From: Pseudomonadota bacterium
GTDB taxonomy: Bacteria > Desulfobacterota > Binatia > Binatales > Binataceae
DNA: 59,149 nt
Direction: 5' to 3'
Assembly (NCBI GenBank): GCA_021324455.1
Contig: JAJPJA010000035.1
Span: 1 to 59,149 of the forward strand
In this document: one piece after another, positions 50,402 through 59,149 of the stretch
Position numbering within the stretch: the stretch's first letter is position 1
Layout: each line of letters begins with the position of its first letter
Program-made: the position numbers and the translations under genes
Notes under the pieces: model-generated
The model's input: the letters and a program-made list of their open reading frames with translations, nothing else
Told to the model about the DNA's origin: nothing
The model's database searches: none

Positions 50402-52138
50402 ATGCATAGGTTAATCGTATTCGGTGTGGATGGGGGGAGCCTGGACATCGTGCGGCCGCTGGCTGCCCAGGGCCTGCTTCCCAATTTCGCGCGCATCATG
50501 GCGCAAGGCGTCGCCGGCGATCTGAATTCCACCTTTCCGCCCATGACGTTTCCCGCCTTCACCACCTTCATGACCGGGAAAAATCCGGGCGGGCACGGCG
50601 TGTTCGACTTCTTCGAGCGCGTGCCGGGGCGCTATGGGGTTCGTTTCGTCAACGCCAACTCGCGCCGCAGCCGGACGCTGTGGCGGATGCTGAGCGAGGG
50701 CGGCCGGCGCGTGGCGGTAATCGGATTTCCGGTGACCTATCCGCCCGAGCCGATCAACGGCATCATGATCAGCGGTTTCGACGCGCCCGGGATAGGCGCG
50801 CGCGCCGATCGATCGTGTTTCTATCCGGCGTCATTTTACGACGAGCTGCGGCGCGAGGTCGGCGATTACATCATCACGCCCACCGTGGACATGCTGCGCG
50901 CGGAAGCAAATCCGGGCGAGGGCATCGGTGCGATCCTGGAGACCATCGAGCGCAAGGTGCAAACCGCGCTGTACGCGCAGGCGCGCGAGCGCTGGGACTG
51001 CTTCGCCTTCATGCTGATCGAAAGCGATTTCGCCGGGCATCGATACTGGAAGTACTACGATCCGGCCTCGCCCCAATATCGCGCCGGCGCCCCCGAAGAA
51101 TTGCGCCAGGGTCTGCCCAAAGTCTACGCCGCGATCGACCGGGCGTTGGGCCGCGTGATGGCGGCCGATCCCGACGCCGGGGTGCTGATCTTTTCCGACC
51201 ATGGCTTTGGCGGGGCCAGCACCAAGGCGGTATTCGTCAACCGCTTCCTCCAGCAGCAGGGGATGCTCAAGTTTGCCGCCGACACCAGCCGCTCCAGTTC
51301 GCTGGGCGGGCGGTTGCGCCTGAGCGGAAGGCTGGCGATGGCGCGGATGAAGGATATCGGCTTGCATTACCTGCCCGAGGCGCTGCGCACCCCGCTGCTG
51401 CGTTCGATGAAGCTCGGCAATCAGATCGAATCGCGCATCCGTTTCGGCGGGATCGACTGGCGGCATACCGCGGTCTACTCCGACGAATCGCCCTACTTCC
51501 CGGCCCTATGGGTCAATCTGCAGGGGCGCGAAAGCGCCGGTATCGTCCCGCCCGCGCGCTACGCCGAGACCTGCGCGCGCGCCGCCGAAGCCTTGCGCAG
51601 CTGGCGCGACCCGGAGACCGATGCTCCTCTGGTGCGGCGGGTTTACCGGCGCGAGGAGATCTATCGCGGCGAGCAGGTCGAACGCGCCCCCGATCTCCTG
51701 ATCGATTGGAACCTGGATTCCGGCTACAGCTATCTCAGCGGACGCTCGTTGGAAGACAGCAGTGCATTGAGCATCCGGCGGCTCGCGGCGCACGAATTCC
51801 ATAGCCATGAGATGGCGACACGGGGCGGCAGCCATCGGCCCAACGGCATCCTGATGGCGATGGGCGGCGCGTTCGGCGGTCCCGGCGCAATCCACGGCGC
51901 GTCCCTCAGCGATCTGGCGCCAACCATCCTCTTCTGTCAGGGGCTGGGAATTCCGCAGGAGATGGAAGGACGCGTGCTGGCGGAGTTGTTCAGCTCCGGC
52001 TACCTGAGCGCACATGCGCCGCAGCGGGTTGCCGCGGCGCCGGCGCCCGAACTGGCCGCGCAAGCGCCCACCGACAACTACACCGACGAAGAGCGGGAAA
52101 TAATCGAGCGCCGCCTGCGCGATCTCGGCTACCTGTAG
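50402..52138 (+). CDS. Alkaline-phosphatase-superfamily phosphohydrolase
   Basis: This 578-aa predicted phosphodiesterase or phosphomutase-like enzyme has the metal Asp in LIVFGVDGGSLD, nucleophile Thr in MTFPAFTTFMTGKNPGG, GVFDFF, MLIESDFAGHRYW and IFSDHGFGG. It is longer than its paralogue at 48162-49547, mainly in the cap and C-terminal parts. It starts in a region with AAAGGAG about 50 bp away and no close ribosome site, so the exact start is uncertain. An ArnT-like glycosyltransferase begins 19 bp downstream, which suggests a role in envelope glycan or lipid phosphate chemistry. Confidence 0.88.
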   Translation: MHRLIVFGVDGGSLDIVRPLAAQGLLPNFARIMAQGVAGDLNSTFPPMTFPAFTTFMTGKNPGGHGVFDFFERVPGRYGVRFVNANSRRSRTLWRMLSEGGRRVAVIGFPVTYPPEPINGIMISGFDAPGIGARADRSCFYPASFYDELRREVGDYIITPTVDMLRAEANPGEGIGAILETIERKVQTALYAQARERWDCFAFMLIESDFAGHRYWKYYDPASPQYRAGAPEELRQGLPKVYAAIDRALGRVMAADPDAGVLIFSDHGFGGASTKAVFVNRFLQQQGMLKFAADTSRSSSLGGRLRLSGRLAMARMKDIGLHYLPEALRTPLLRSMKLGNQIESRIRFGGIDWRHTAVYSDESPYFPALWVNLQGRESAGIVPPARYAETCARAAEALRSWRDPETDAPLVRRVYRREEIYRGEQVERAPDLLIDWNLDSGYSYLSGRSLEDSSALSIRRLAAHEFHSHEMATRGGSHRPNGILMAMGGAFGGPGAIHGASLSDLAPTILFCQGLGIPQEMEGRVLAELFSSGYLSAHAPQRVAAAPAPELAAQAPTDNYTDEEREIIERRLRDLGYL

Positions 52139-52157
52139 TATCGGAGTCGTTTGCGCC

Positions 52158-53852
52158 ATGAATGTGCGGGGTTTGAGCCTCGCGGTTGCGGGCCTGCTCG
52201 CGCTTGTCTTCCTGAGTCAGGGGCTGACCGCGCCGTTCGAGAAGGACGAGGAAGCACGGCCCGCCAGTATCGTCGCCGACCTCGTGCAGCGCGGCGATTG
52301 GCTCCTCCCGGCCGACGTTTACGGCGAAGTAACCCGCAAACCCCCGCTGTATTACTGGCTCTCGGCCGCCGCCGCAAAGCTGCGCGGCGGCGTGCTGGAC
52401 GAAGCCGGCGCACGCGTCGTGTCGCTGATCGCGGCGGCCGCGCTCTCGGCGGTGGTGATGGCATATGCCGCGGTCTGGTTCGGCACCGGCGCCGGATGGC
52501 TCGCGTGGATGGTCCTGCTCGGATGCTACGGGTTCTGCTCTCATGCCGGCTATGCGCGCACCGATATGCTGTTTACCTTGTTCGTGTTCGGCGCGTATTG
52601 CCTGCTCTACCCGGTAATCGAGGACAACGGGCCCGCGCGAAACTGGCTTGCTGCCGGAATCGCGTTGGGTTTGGGAACGCTCACCAAAGGGCCGCTGGCG
52701 CTGGTCCTGTGCGCGCTTGGCGCCGCGGTGTATTTGCTCCTGGCGCGGCGCAATCCGCTGCGGCTGGCGGCGCGCGCATGGCCATGGATGACGCTGGCGA
52801 TTGCGGCCGCAATTGCGGCGGCGTGGTACGTGCCCGCCATGATTGAAACCCACGGCGCCATCGCCGGCGTCCAACTGATGCAGGAGAACCTGGGTCATTT
52901 GGTTCCCGCCCGGATGGGCGGTACGGGCGAGGCGAGCCGTCCTTTCTATTATCTTCTGCTACGGTTCGCCGGCACCGCGATGCCGCTGGCACTGTACCTG
53001 CCGGCGCTGATCGTGTCATGGCGGCCGCTGCGCAAAGTGAGCCGTCCGGAGCTGTATCAGTTGGGATTCATGATCGCGGTGCTGGGACTTTTCTCGATTG
53101 CCAGCGCCAAGCGCGACGACTACATTCTGCCCGCGTTTCCTCCCTTCGCGATTGTGCTGGCCGCAATGTTGACGGCGCGGCAAATCCCCGATTGGGCCGC
53201 GCGTCTGCGCGATTGGGCGGCGCTGGCGGCGGGGGCGGGGATGCTGGCGATGGCGGTCGGCGTTATCGTTTTGGGCGCCAGCCCCGCCTTGTTGCATCGG
53301 TTGACTGCGCATTTGCAATCCAGCGACGCCGCTTACCTGACGCTCTTCACCGCCGGCCTCTGGCGATGGCGTCAGGGGGCGCTGATGCTGGTGTTTGCGG
53401 CCGCGGCCATGGGAGCGCTCATCGGCTGGCGGCGCGGCCGCTGCGGCGCCGCGGCGGCGGCGGTCGCACTGGCCGGGATGGCCGGCGTCAGCCTCTGGAT
53501 CGGCGTAATCCGTCCAGGTCTGGCGCGGCGGCGCACGTTTCGGAACTTCGCGCTGCAGATGCGGACGGTTACCGGCGGGCAGCCGGTCTATACCCCGGGC
53601 GGCCCGGATTACGAGGTGTCGTACTATTACGGGGCGCCCATCCGGATGCTGGACGTGCATTCGCAGGCCATCCAAACCGCGTCGGACTCCGCACCGCGTT
53701 ACCTGCTGGTATGGGATAGCTGGCTCAGCGGCAAGCTATTCCCCGGCCCTGGTCATCCGGTACTGGCGTCGCATCCGGGATCTGATGGTCACAGGTTGAT
53801 ATTGTTGAAAAACGAGACAGTTCGGTTTGAACCATCCGCGCGCAAGCGTTAA
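52158..53852 (+). CDS. ArnT/PMT-like membrane glycosyltransferase (GT83-type)
   Basis: This 564-aa polytopic membrane protein has about twelve hydrophobic segments. The first periplasmic loop carries the catalytic acidic motif APFEKDEEARPASIV and RKPPLYYWLSA, typical of ArnT-like undecaprenyl-phosphate-sugar:lipid glycosyltransferases. GYARTDMLFTLF, LGTLTKGPLAL and SAKRDDYILPAFPPFAI are further family traits. The C-terminal 110 residues form a periplasmic domain. The acceptor may be lipid A, another glycolipid or a protein. It is co-oriented with the phosphohydrolase gene. Confidence 0.88.
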   Translation: MNVRGLSLAVAGLLALVFLSQGLTAPFEKDEEARPASIVADLVQRGDWLLPADVYGEVTRKPPLYYWLSAAAAKLRGGVLDEAGARVVSLIAAAALSAVVMAYAAVWFGTGAGWLAWMVLLGCYGFCSHAGYARTDMLFTLFVFGAYCLLYPVIEDNGPARNWLAAGIALGLGTLTKGPLALVLCALGAAVYLLLARRNPLRLAARAWPWMTLAIAAAIAAAWYVPAMIETHGAIAGVQLMQENLGHLVPARMGGTGEASRPFYYLLLRFAGTAMPLALYLPALIVSWRPLRKVSRPELYQLGFMIAVLGLFSIASAKRDDYILPAFPPFAIVLAAMLTARQIPDWAARLRDWAALAAGAGMLAMAVGVIVLGASPALLHRLTAHLQSSDAAYLTLFTAGLWRWRQGALMLVFAAAAMGALIGWRRGRCGAAAAAVALAGMAGVSLWIGVIRPGLARRRTFRNFALQMRTVTGGQPVYTPGGPDYEVSYYYGAPIRMLDVHSQAIQTASDSAPRYLLVWDSWLSGKLFPGPGHPVLASHPGSDGHRLILLKNETVRFEPSARKR

Positions 53853-53940
53853 GAGTGATCCATCACGTTTCCAAATCCGTCGTTAGCGCGGAGAACTGAT
53901 CGGTTCTGGATCGCATCCCGGTCAAGATTGATGAGGAGAT

Positions 53941-54150
53941 ATGAGTAGCGAGAAGCTGCAGGTTTTGGTCGATTTCATGATCCGGATGGCGGTCTCGCTC
54001 GCTTTGCCCGTATGGGGCGCGGTTATGATTGGACTGGGCGCCGGATGGCGTTCGCCATGGTGGGCCGGATGCGGCGCCGTGGTGTTCGCAATCGGTTTAC
54101 TGCTCGCAGTCGGTAATCCACTGGCTGACCATTCTCTGAGAGAATTGTAG
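53941..54150 (+). CDS. Small two-helix membrane protein of unknown function
   Basis: This 69-aa protein follows GAGGAGAT, a strong ribosome site. Two hydrophobic helices (MAVSLALPVWGAVMIGLGAG and WWAGCGAVVFAIGLLLAVG) are joined by a short loop. I do not recognise a family. It lies 88 bp after the glycosyltransferase, probably as its own unit or a trailing gene. Confidence 0.55.
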   Translation: MSSEKLQVLVDFMIRMAVSLALPVWGAVMIGLGAGWRSPWWAGCGAVVFAIGLLLAVGNPLADHSLREL

Positions 54151-54330
54151 GAACTGCGCGGAGTTCGGGCTTCAGTCCCCCGTACCGGATTTAAACCGCC
54201 GGCACAGAGGGCTGTTCCAGCCCGCGGCAAAACGGAGAATCGCTTCCCTTCGCCCTCTTGCCTGACGCTGCCCGCTGTTGGCGGTCGGGATGAAAGCTTT
54301 AACGCGGTCCCGGCGGGCGCGTCGACGGCG

Positions 54331-54359
54331 TTGCCAGTTTTGCTGTACGGGATTATGCT
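54331..54359 (+). promoter_or_regulatory. Likely promoter of the FmdB-like gene
   Basis: TTGCCA and TATGCT are separated by 17 bp. The predicted start near 54366 lies only about 8 bp before the ATG at 54374, and no Shine-Dalgarno sequence is present. The mRNA may be almost leaderless. Confidence 0.45.
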
Positions 54360-54373
54360 GGATTCGTCTCTGT

Positions 54374-54709
54374 ATGCCCATCTACGAATACGAATGCGGC
54401 CGCTGCGGCGCGGTGGCGTCACAGATTGTGATGGGTTCAGACCGCGCCGGGGCTCCGGCCTGCCCGCAATGCGGGGCGCGCGGCACCCGCCGCGTGATGT
54501 CCACCTTTGCGGTGATGGAAACCGAAGCATCGCGGCTGCAGCGCTTCGATCCATCCCAGGCGCGGGGCGAGAGTTTTTACAAAGATGCGCGCAACGTGGG
54601 TCTGGCGGCGAAGAAACGGGCGCAGCAGATGGGGGTTGATTTGGGCCCCCAATTCGAGGCGACGGTCGAAAAGGCCCGCAGCGGCAAGTTGATCAAAGAC
54701 ATGTCATGA
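54374..54709 (+). CDS. FmdB-type zinc-ribbon protein
   Basis: This 111-aa protein begins MPIYEYECGRCGAVASQ and has a second CPQCGARG pair, giving the FmdB or CxxC_CxxC_SSSS regulatory zinc ribbon. A variable tail with a helix rich in Lys and Ala follows. The family is small and probably regulatory or an assembly factor; the function is unknown. It is followed 56 bp later by another small zinc-ribbon gene, suggesting a shared context. Confidence 0.85.
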   Translation: MPIYEYECGRCGAVASQIVMGSDRAGAPACPQCGARGTRRVMSTFAVMETEASRLQRFDPSQARGESFYKDARNVGLAAKKRAQQMGVDLGPQFEATVEKARSGKLIKDMS

Positions 54710-54765
54710 AGCGCAGGCTATGAACGTCCGCCGGAGCCATTCAATTATCCAGGAGCGTTAATGCC

Positions 54766-55068
54766 GTGGCGGATGAAAAGGACAGATTCGGCGAAAAAAT
54801 CCGCGATCTCGAAAAAGCCCGTGAGGATCAATGGGCCGCGCAGCGCGATCGCGAATTGCTCGAAAACCTGCGCCGCAAGCAGGCGGAACTCAAATCCGCG
54901 GTCAGCGCCGCCGCCGAAACCATGGGCGCGCTGTGCCCCCGATGCCATCATCAACTGGTCAAAACCGAGCATCACGGTATCACCGTCCTGAGCTGTCCCG
55001 AAGACGGCGGCGGATGGCTGGATCAGGCCGACCTGAAACGCCTTTTGCAAAAAGCCGGCGCCCGGTGA
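54766..55068 (+). CDS. TFIIB-like zinc-ribbon (zf-TFIIB) small protein
   Basis: This 100-aa protein starts with GTG and AGGAG about 10 bp upstream. A charged helical N-terminal half (RFGEKIRDLEKAREDQWAAQ and similar, coiled-coil-like) is followed by a zinc finger CPRCHHQLVKTEHHGITV and CPEDGGGWLD, typical of the zf-TFIIB group (CPxC...CPxxxGxWLD). Function unknown. Confidence 0.8.
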   Translation: MADEKDRFGEKIRDLEKAREDQWAAQRDRELLENLRRKQAELKSAVSAAAETMGALCPRCHHQLVKTEHHGITVLSCPEDGGGWLDQADLKRLLQKAGAR

Positions 55069-55112
55069 GTCGCGCCCTGGGTTCATATCGCGGCCCCAAG
55101 GCTCCCGAGCTG

Positions 55113-55985
55113 TCATCGCGCGCCGCGGGCGCGCGCGATTACGCCGGCGCTGCTGTCGTGCGCGATGCGGGCGGCCTCCTCGATGGAAAGCTGCTGCTGC
55201 TGAGGTGAAATAATCTCGACCGAGATTGGGGCCCGCACGCCGATTTCATCGAGCAGGCGGACGAAGCCAACCAGGTCAAAGACGCCCTGCCCGGGCGGAC
55301 ATCGATGCAGCGTGTGGTAAAGCATGTCGGCGCCGGACACCATCCGCGGGGCGTCATCGAACTGGATTGCGACGATCTGCGCCGGTGCCACCGATCGCAG
55401 CGCCGCCGCGTCCGCGCCGCTGTGAAAGTAATGCCACGAATCGACCAGCAGGCCGCCGTTGGCGCGGCCGGCGCGGCGGCAGATCTCCCACGCGGTTTTG
55501 GGATCGGGGATGCCAGTCCAGGGCAGGAACTCAATGGCTACCAGCAGACCGTGAGCCGCGGCGCGATCGCACAGGGCGGCGAAGCGCTCCGCCGCCGCTT
55601 CAATCGGTGCCATTTCGGATGCGCGATGCAGTTCGCCGACGTTGATATGGCGCGGCTCGAATAACTCCGCCATCCGATACATTCGATCCTCGATTCGGCG
55701 CGCGGCCTTCCCGCGCTCGCCGCCGTAAACCCAGTCGGATACGAACTCGAGTTCAGCCACGCGGATGCCGTTGTCATTGAGAATCGCGCGCATCTCCGCG
55801 TCGCTCAGGCCGGCGGCGCGGCAACTGTCGTAGTCGTCTGGGGTCCAGCCGATTCCGGCAAAACCTGCCGCCGCGGCAGCGGCCACGCGTTGGGCAAATG
55901 AATGCCGTGCCGGCGTCATCACGTCGGCGCCGGAAATCGAATAGTGGCTGGCGATCAGATCGTTGGGTCCCAGCGCCGCGCTCAT
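55113..55985 (-). CDS. Sugar-phosphate isomerase/epimerase-like TIM barrel
   Basis: This 290-aa AP-endonuclease-2-type barrel has metal-site acidic and His residues spread over the strands: VAELEFVSDW, INVGELH, LLVAIEFLPWTG, LLVDSWHYF, VAIQFDD and PISVEIISP. Members isomerise or epimerise sugars, inosose or hydroxypyruvate-like compounds. The ATG at 55985 is favoured because GGGAGGTA lies about 8 bp upstream; a TTG at 55991 is too close to it. It converges on the zinc-ribbon gene. Confidence 0.85.
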   Translation of the reverse strand: MSAALGPNDLIASHYSISGADVMTPARHSFAQRVAAAAAAGFAGIGWTPDDYDSCRAAGLSDAEMRAILNDNGIRVAELEFVSDWVYGGERGKAARRIEDRMYRMAELFEPRHINVGELHRASEMAPIEAAAERFAALCDRAAAHGLLVAIEFLPWTGIPDPKTAWEICRRAGRANGGLLVDSWHYFHSGADAAALRSVAPAQIVAIQFDDAPRMVSGADMLYHTLHRCPPGQGVFDLVGFVRLLDEIGVRAPISVEIISPQQQQLSIEEAARIAHDSSAGVIARARGAR

Positions 55986-56123
55986 CGGCAATACCTCCCG
56001 GCCGCATGGATGCAGGCAGGGTCATGCTTACGCCGCGCGATTACATCAGGTCAACGCCGCGACGCGTCCCCAGACCGCGTTTTAAAGCTCTGAATGCGAC
56101 CGATTTGCGAAAGCGAATATCTG

Positions 56124-57287
56124 CTAACCGGGACCGCCGCCGTCGGCGAACGTCTCCGGGCTGTGGCCGATGGTGATGCCCTTGCGGACCCGCACCGTCA
56201 GGTCGGGTCGGGAAGGTACTTCGACTTTGAGGCTGCGGTAGCCGGTTCGCGTGGGGTCGGGCGAGGTGAACCCGACGGTGTATTGCTGGCGCAACTCTTC
56301 GCTGATTGAGGCGGTGGCCTGACGCAGCAACTCGCCGTCGCCGACTTCGCGGATGATATAGGTCTTGGCGCCGGTTTCATTGGACAGGGTCTGCAGGGTC
56401 CGCGCGTCGACCCGGTCGGTGGCGTCGCCCAAAAGCACCCCGAACGGTCCCAGCATTATGCCAGTCGATGAGATGTTGGGATCGCCGATTCCGATGGAAT
56501 AAACCAGAACGCCCTGGCGGCGGGCCTGCGCGACCACCTGATCGAGATTCGATGAACTGGCGGTATCCATCCCGTCGGTCACGACCAGCAGCGCCTTTTT
56601 GTCATAGCGGCCGCGCGATACCATGATGAGGCCGTCGAGAATGACGTCGTACAGCGCGGTGCGGCCGAAGGCGTACAGCAGCGCCAAACGGTTCATTACG
56701 GCGGCATGATTGGTGGTAAAGCCCTGGAGCAGGTAAGGCCGGTCGGAGAACGCGAACAGGAACACGTCATCGCGCGGATTCAGATTGCGGATGAATTCGG
56801 CAATCGCGGCCCGCGCCTGCGGAATCTTGGGCTCCATGCTGCCCGAGGTATCCACAATAATGCCCACCGACACCGGGGTGTTGAGGTCTTTGCGGAAAAA
56901 TTCGATCGGCCGCTGCACGCCGTCCTCATAAAGGCGGAAGTCGTCCTTGGTCAGGTCGGTTATGTGGCTTCCGGATCGATCGGTAACGGTGACGGTGGCC
57001 TGCGAGTAACCCGGCTGGGTGCGCAATGCGCGCGAGGGAATCTCCAGTTCGGGCCCCACCTGCGGCATCGGCGCCACCGGGGCGGGAACGGCGGTCTGCG
57101 GCTGCTGGCGGTTGGCCGGAATCTCCAGCACCGAACCGGTGCCGGGGCTCTGGCTGCGGGGTATTACCGGGGGCGGCTGCACGCCGCCTTGCTGGGCCAG
57201 AGCAGCCGAGACCATCAGCAGCGAAACTGATAGTGCCACAGCCAGGAAGGCGGTGGTTCTCAGCATGCCGGATTCAGTCAATTTCAC
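56124..57287 (-). CDS. Exported VWA-domain protein
   Basis: This 387-aa protein has a signal peptide (FLAVALSVSLLMVSAALAQ) and a Pro/Gln-rich spacer of about 50 residues. A domain with TVTVTDRSGSHITDLTKDDF and LYEDGVQRPI follows, then a von Willebrand A domain with intact MIDAS (VDTSGSM and VVTDGMD). The two-part layout matches the VWFA-related domain proteins common in acidobacterial genomes. It probably binds protein or polysaccharide outside the inner membrane. The start is GTG at 57287 or ATG at 57266; the latter leaves a better signal peptide. Confidence 0.85.
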   Translation of the reverse strand: MKLTESGMLRTTAFLAVALSVSLLMVSAALAQQGGVQPPPVIPRSQSPGTGSVLEIPANRQQPQTAVPAPVAPMPQVGPELEIPSRALRTQPGYSQATVTVTDRSGSHITDLTKDDFRLYEDGVQRPIEFFRKDLNTPVSVGIIVDTSGSMEPKIPQARAAIAEFIRNLNPRDDVFLFAFSDRPYLLQGFTTNHAAVMNRLALLYAFGRTALYDVILDGLIMVSRGRYDKKALLVVTDGMDTASSSNLDQVVAQARRQGVLVYSIGIGDPNISSTGIMLGPFGVLLGDATDRVDARTLQTLSNETGAKTYIIREVGDGELLRQATASISEELRQQYTVGFTSPDPTRTGYRSLKVEVPSRPDLTVRVRKGITIGHSPETFADGGGPG

Positions 57288-57475
57288 TACGGTTTACCCC
57301 CGCGTATTAATCATGATACTTGCATCGCCCGGCGGCAAGCCGGAGCATTGGGCGCGCCATTTCGCCCATATCGAATGGCAGTAAATCAGGCCGCATGATC
57401 CGGTGCCGCTGGCCTGCCATTACAACAGGTTAGACGAAGCGCCGCCCTGCTTCGTTTCGACGAGCCGCCTGCGCC

Positions 57476-58402
57476 ATGGCAATACAGGAAGATCAAAGGT
57501 TAAATCGTGGCGTTCCGTGGCATTTTGAGCGCATCCCGGTCTGCCGCGGTGTGCATCTGAACGCCGCCGTAGCCGGCGACGGTCCGCTGCTCCTGATGTT
57601 GCACGGTTTCCCTGAATGCTGGTACTCGTGGCGGCATCAACTGCGGGCGCTGTCCTCCTCGTATAGATGCGTCGCGCCGGATCTGCGCGGTTATGGCGAA
57701 AGCGACGCGCCGCGCGGGGTCTCCAATTATACCGTGGAGATGCTGGCGGGGGACGTCAAAAACCTGATTCACGCCCTTGGCCGGGAGCGGGCGCTGATGG
57801 CGGGACATGACTGGGGCGGGGTGATCGCACTGGTGGCATCGCTCATGCATCCCGAGGTGGTAGAACGCTTGATCATTCTGAATTCGCCGCATCCGGCCCG
57901 GATGCGGCAGCAGTTGCGCACAAATTTTAGGCAACTGGCGCGCAGTTGGTACGTCTTCTTCTTCCAACTGCCATGGATTCCCGAGCTGACGCTGCGGGCG
58001 GGCAACTTCTCCCTCCTGATGCGCGCGATTCGTGTGGGGCTGGTGCAGAAAGAAGCCGTCAGCGGCGCCGATCTCGACCATTTTCGCCGGGCGCTCAGCC
58101 CGCCATACGCGCTGACCGCGGCGCTCAATTATTATCGCGCCTTGATGCGGCGTGATTTTTTGTGCGACCCGCCGCCGGATCACTGGCTCAACCGCAAGGT
58201 GCAGGCGCCGACGCTGGTCATCTGGGGCGAGCAGGATATCGCGTTGACCAAAGAGCTGACCCACGGGATGCAGGATCGCTTTGCGGGCGGTTTCGAAATC
58301 AGGTACGTGCCTGATTCCGGCCACTGGGTTCAGCAGGAAAAGCCGGACTTGGTAAACACCCTGATGCGCAACTTTCTGTCCGTTTCCAATCCGTTATGCT
58401 GA
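57476..58402 (+). CDS. Alpha/beta hydrolase, epoxide-hydrolase-like
   Basis: This 308-aa enzyme has the oxyanion motif MLHGFPECWYSW, the nucleophile Asp in MAGHDWGGVIAL, the acid in WGEQDIALTKEL and the His in VPDSGHWVQQE. Asp instead of Ser as nucleophile, together with HGFPE, fits epoxide hydrolases or haloalkane dehalogenases. A Tyr-rich lid segment (NYYRALM) favours epoxide hydrolase. The substrate is unknown. No strong ribosome site precedes the ATG. Confidence 0.9.
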   Translation: MAIQEDQRLNRGVPWHFERIPVCRGVHLNAAVAGDGPLLLMLHGFPECWYSWRHQLRALSSSYRCVAPDLRGYGESDAPRGVSNYTVEMLAGDVKNLIHALGRERALMAGHDWGGVIALVASLMHPEVVERLIILNSPHPARMRQQLRTNFRQLARSWYVFFFQLPWIPELTLRAGNFSLLMRAIRVGLVQKEAVSGADLDHFRRALSPPYALTAALNYYRALMRRDFLCDPPPDHWLNRKVQAPTLVIWGEQDIALTKELTHGMQDRFAGGFEIRYVPDSGHWVQQEKPDLVNTLMRNFLSVSNPLC

Positions 58403-58455
58403 TCGGCAATCCGAGGCGGATGCCCGGCCGTGACGCCAACCAGGAAAGGTGCTCG

Positions 58456-59149
58456 ATGAAGGGACGGTTGATGGTGGCTGCCGTGATAGCGGCCGTGGCG
58501 ATGGCGGCGGGAGTCGCATTCGCGCAAAACGTAACACCGGAAAGCCTCGGCAGTTCGGGTCTGATTGTCACCGGGGTGGGCGAGGATCGCCATGCGGTCG
58601 GAATTGGATTTTTTGTCGAAGTGCCCACCCGGAGCTTTAAAGGCAAATCGTTCATCTATCTGGTGACCGCGCGGCATGTGCTGCTGGACGGGGCGGGCCG
58701 GCCGCTGCCGCAATTGACCTTCGTGATCGCACACGGCAAAGGCGGGGCGCCGGCGATATCCGCGCTGCCGTCGGCGCGCGAATGGTTCTTCGATCCGCAT
58801 GATCGGTACGCCGACCTCGCGGCACTGCCGTTTTCTCCTCCGGGAGTCGATTTCACCACCGTTCCGATTCGCAGCGTGCTGGAAGGGTCGGGTTCGGAGA
58901 ATTTGGGCGCCGACGCCTATTACGTGTCGCTGCTCAGCGACGCGGCCGAATCGGCGCCGATCATGACGGTGCACTTCGGCCGGGTTTCGGTCGCCGACCC
59001 GGTGGCGGGCAGCGTGGCCGCAGCGGGGTCGCAGCGCCTGTGTTTTCTGGAAGGGTTGAGCGCGCCGCAGCTGAGCGGTTCGCCGGTCTACATCCGCGGC
59101 GCCGACCGTATCTGGCTGTGGGGTTTGATCGAGGCCCGGTCTTCGATGG
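58456..59149 (+). CDS. Exported trypsin-like serine protease-like protein (partial)
   Basis: The frame runs off the window end after 231 codons. It starts with a signal peptide (MVAAVIAAVAMAAGVAFAQ). A candidate triad is visible: His in LVTARHVLLD, Asp in DRYADLAALPF and Ser in QLSGSPVYIR, in the order of S1-type peptidases. The HtrA GNSGGP form is not present. The ATG at 58456 has AGGAAAGG upstream. It may be a housekeeping envelope protease or a non-peptidase homologue; the missing C-terminus prevents a closer call. Confidence 0.7.
   Translation, partial: MKGRLMVAAVIAAVAMAAGVAFAQNVTPESLGSSGLIVTGVGEDRHAVGIGFFVEVPTRSFKGKSFIYLVTARHVLLDGAGRPLPQLTFVIAHGKGGAPAISALPSAREWFFDPHDRYADLAALPFSPPGVDFTTVPIRSVLEGSGSENLGADAYYVSLLSDAAESAPIMTVHFGRVSVADPVAGSVAAAGSQRLCFLEGLSAPQLSGSPVYIRGADRIWLWGLIEARSSM

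Overview
The window is GC-rich, densely packed bacterial chromosome. It has no transposase, integrase, rRNA, CRISPR array or tRNA that I can recognise. Genes lie in short operons with 4-30 bp gaps, a few start overlaps and ordinary Shine-Dalgarno sites. Several features together recall uncultured soil or deltaproteobacteria-like lineages such as Candidatus Binatota: four luciferase-like flavin monooxygenases, three family III CoA-transferases, two thiolase-like/DUF35 pairs, three amidohydrolase-2 proteins, a P450, SMP-30 proteins and a DUF1329 protein. That placement is an inference from gene content; I cannot test it here.

Layout. Bases 1-10.2 kb hold a flavin monooxygenase, thiol peroxidase, and a tetrapyrrole block. 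The block contains cobinamide salvage genes (cbiZ, cbiB, cobD), a fused uroporphyrinogen-III synthase/uroporphyrinogen decarboxylase, ferrochelatase and a HemY-type oxidase, with DNA polymerase IV behind it. Bases 10.2-20.3 kb carry acyl-CoA-type catabolism: SMP-30 lactonase, two adjacent CoA-transferases, a carboxymuconolactone decarboxylase-like protein, a thiolase-like/DUF35/CoA-transferase operon, a Met-rich exported protein, a second monooxygenase and an EthD protein. Bases 20.3-22.2 kb form a fluoride unit: a crcB-motif riboswitch, a DUF190/four-CBS protein and CrcB. Bases 22.3-32.2 kb hold a phosphoesterase, a second thiolase-like/DUF35 pair, DUF1614, cyclase, SMP-30, two amidohydrolases and ComM/YifB. 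Bases 32.2-39.9 kb hold an MFS carrier, a P450, a seven-repeat kelch lipoprotein, an alpha-hydroxy-acid oxidase and a broken P450 remnant.

Bases 39.0-46.4 kb are a candidate regulon. A TetR gene is surrounded by five copies of a 17-bp palindrome (core TTTGAG-N5-CTCAAA). The copies lie before an esterase, on the TetR start codon, and three times before a divergent amidohydrolase / alpha-beta hydrolase / monooxygenase / DUF1329 operon. This is the most coherent possibly undescribed system here: a self-regulated module, probably for uptake and oxidative or hydrolytic breakdown of a hydrophobic compound.

Bases 46.5-53.9 kb carry an amidase with an AtzG-like small subunit, two alkaline-phosphatase-superfamily phosphohydrolases around a gene-poor island, and an ArnT-like glycosyltransferase. 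The right end has small zinc-ribbon proteins, a TIM-barrel isomerase, a VWA protein, an epoxide-hydrolase-like protein and an exported serine-protease-like protein cut by the window edge.
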